From contig JAQFVV010006342.1 in the NCBI GenBank assembly GCA_028023455.1, forward strand, positions 2,375,001 through 2,439,000: a stretch of DNA of 64,000 bases, given 5' to 3'. More model-generated notes on the stretch are below. The model had not been told where the DNA came from. It did no database searches and saw nothing but the letters and a program-made list of their open reading frames with translations. The DNA itself is not shown here. The first letter of the stretch is position 1. This stretch comes from Epiperipatus broadwayi. Its lineage: Eukaryota; Onychophora; Udeonychophora; Euonychophora; Peripatidae.

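Overview
The window is AT-rich eukaryotic DNA from an invertebrate metazoan. Evidence: GT-AG introns, a MAM/LDL-receptor class A (LDLa) transmembrane gene, tRNA-derived SINEs, Penelope-like elements (PLEs), Ty3/gypsy relics and LINE tails. The phylum cannot be fixed from the sequence. There is no operon, CRISPR array or rRNA.

One host gene occupies almost the whole window on the minus strand, from beyond 64000 down to a stop codon at 5056. It encodes a very long single-pass membrane protein built from alternating MAM and LDLa modules, a short Thr/Pro/Ser linker, one membrane helix and a tail with NPVY, NPGF and NPLY motifs. It resembles the MALRD1/Diet1 class. The window holds 12 MAM and 12 LDLa modules (about 2,600 residues); the N terminus lies outside. 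The first eight pairs sit in one uninterrupted exon of at least 4.9 kb (59075-64000). The next is in a 768-bp exon, and the rest are split over many small exons separated by 0.1-14 kb introns. Every junction could be placed on a canonical splice site with compatible phase, except one tail exon near 5.7 kb.

The introns and the 3' flank are full of mobile DNA. 3.7-4.7 kb: PLE relic. 6.0 kb: SINE with a 16-bp target duplication. 8.0-11.5 kb: gypsy element that lost most of pol and carries a nested solo LTR. 12.5 kb: RNase H relic. 13.7-15.0 kb: LINE 3' end. 15.8-16.0 and 19.6-20.0 kb: PLE relics. 16.1-17.6 kb: gag relic in duplicated DNA. 17.9-19.6 kb: small non-autonomous LTR element (TRIM-like). 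21.4-22.5 kb: integrase relic. 23.0-23.2 kb: PLE-type palindrome. 28.4 and 31.4 kb: MITE-like hairpins. 34.8-35.4 kb: minisatellite. 39.9-46.5 kb: non-autonomous LTR element with very long LTRs containing about 143-bp tandem repeats. 48.6-51.5 kb: nearly complete PLE between direct terminal repeats. 54.2 kb: tandem SINEs.

The most interesting non-coding signal is a family of foldback repeats (27.2, 35.5-36.4, 38.0-38.4, 53.4-53.9 and 54.5-55.0 kb) that carries a hammerhead ribozyme core; the 54.55-kb copy looks intact. A second, unrelated hammerhead core lies near 46.7 kb. These resemble ribozymes known from PLE terminal repeats and animal retrozymes. For the host gene, the points of interest are the loss of a shared intron from the N-terminal repeats, the paired loss of cysteines in two MAM modules, and the tail exon that does not stay in frame.
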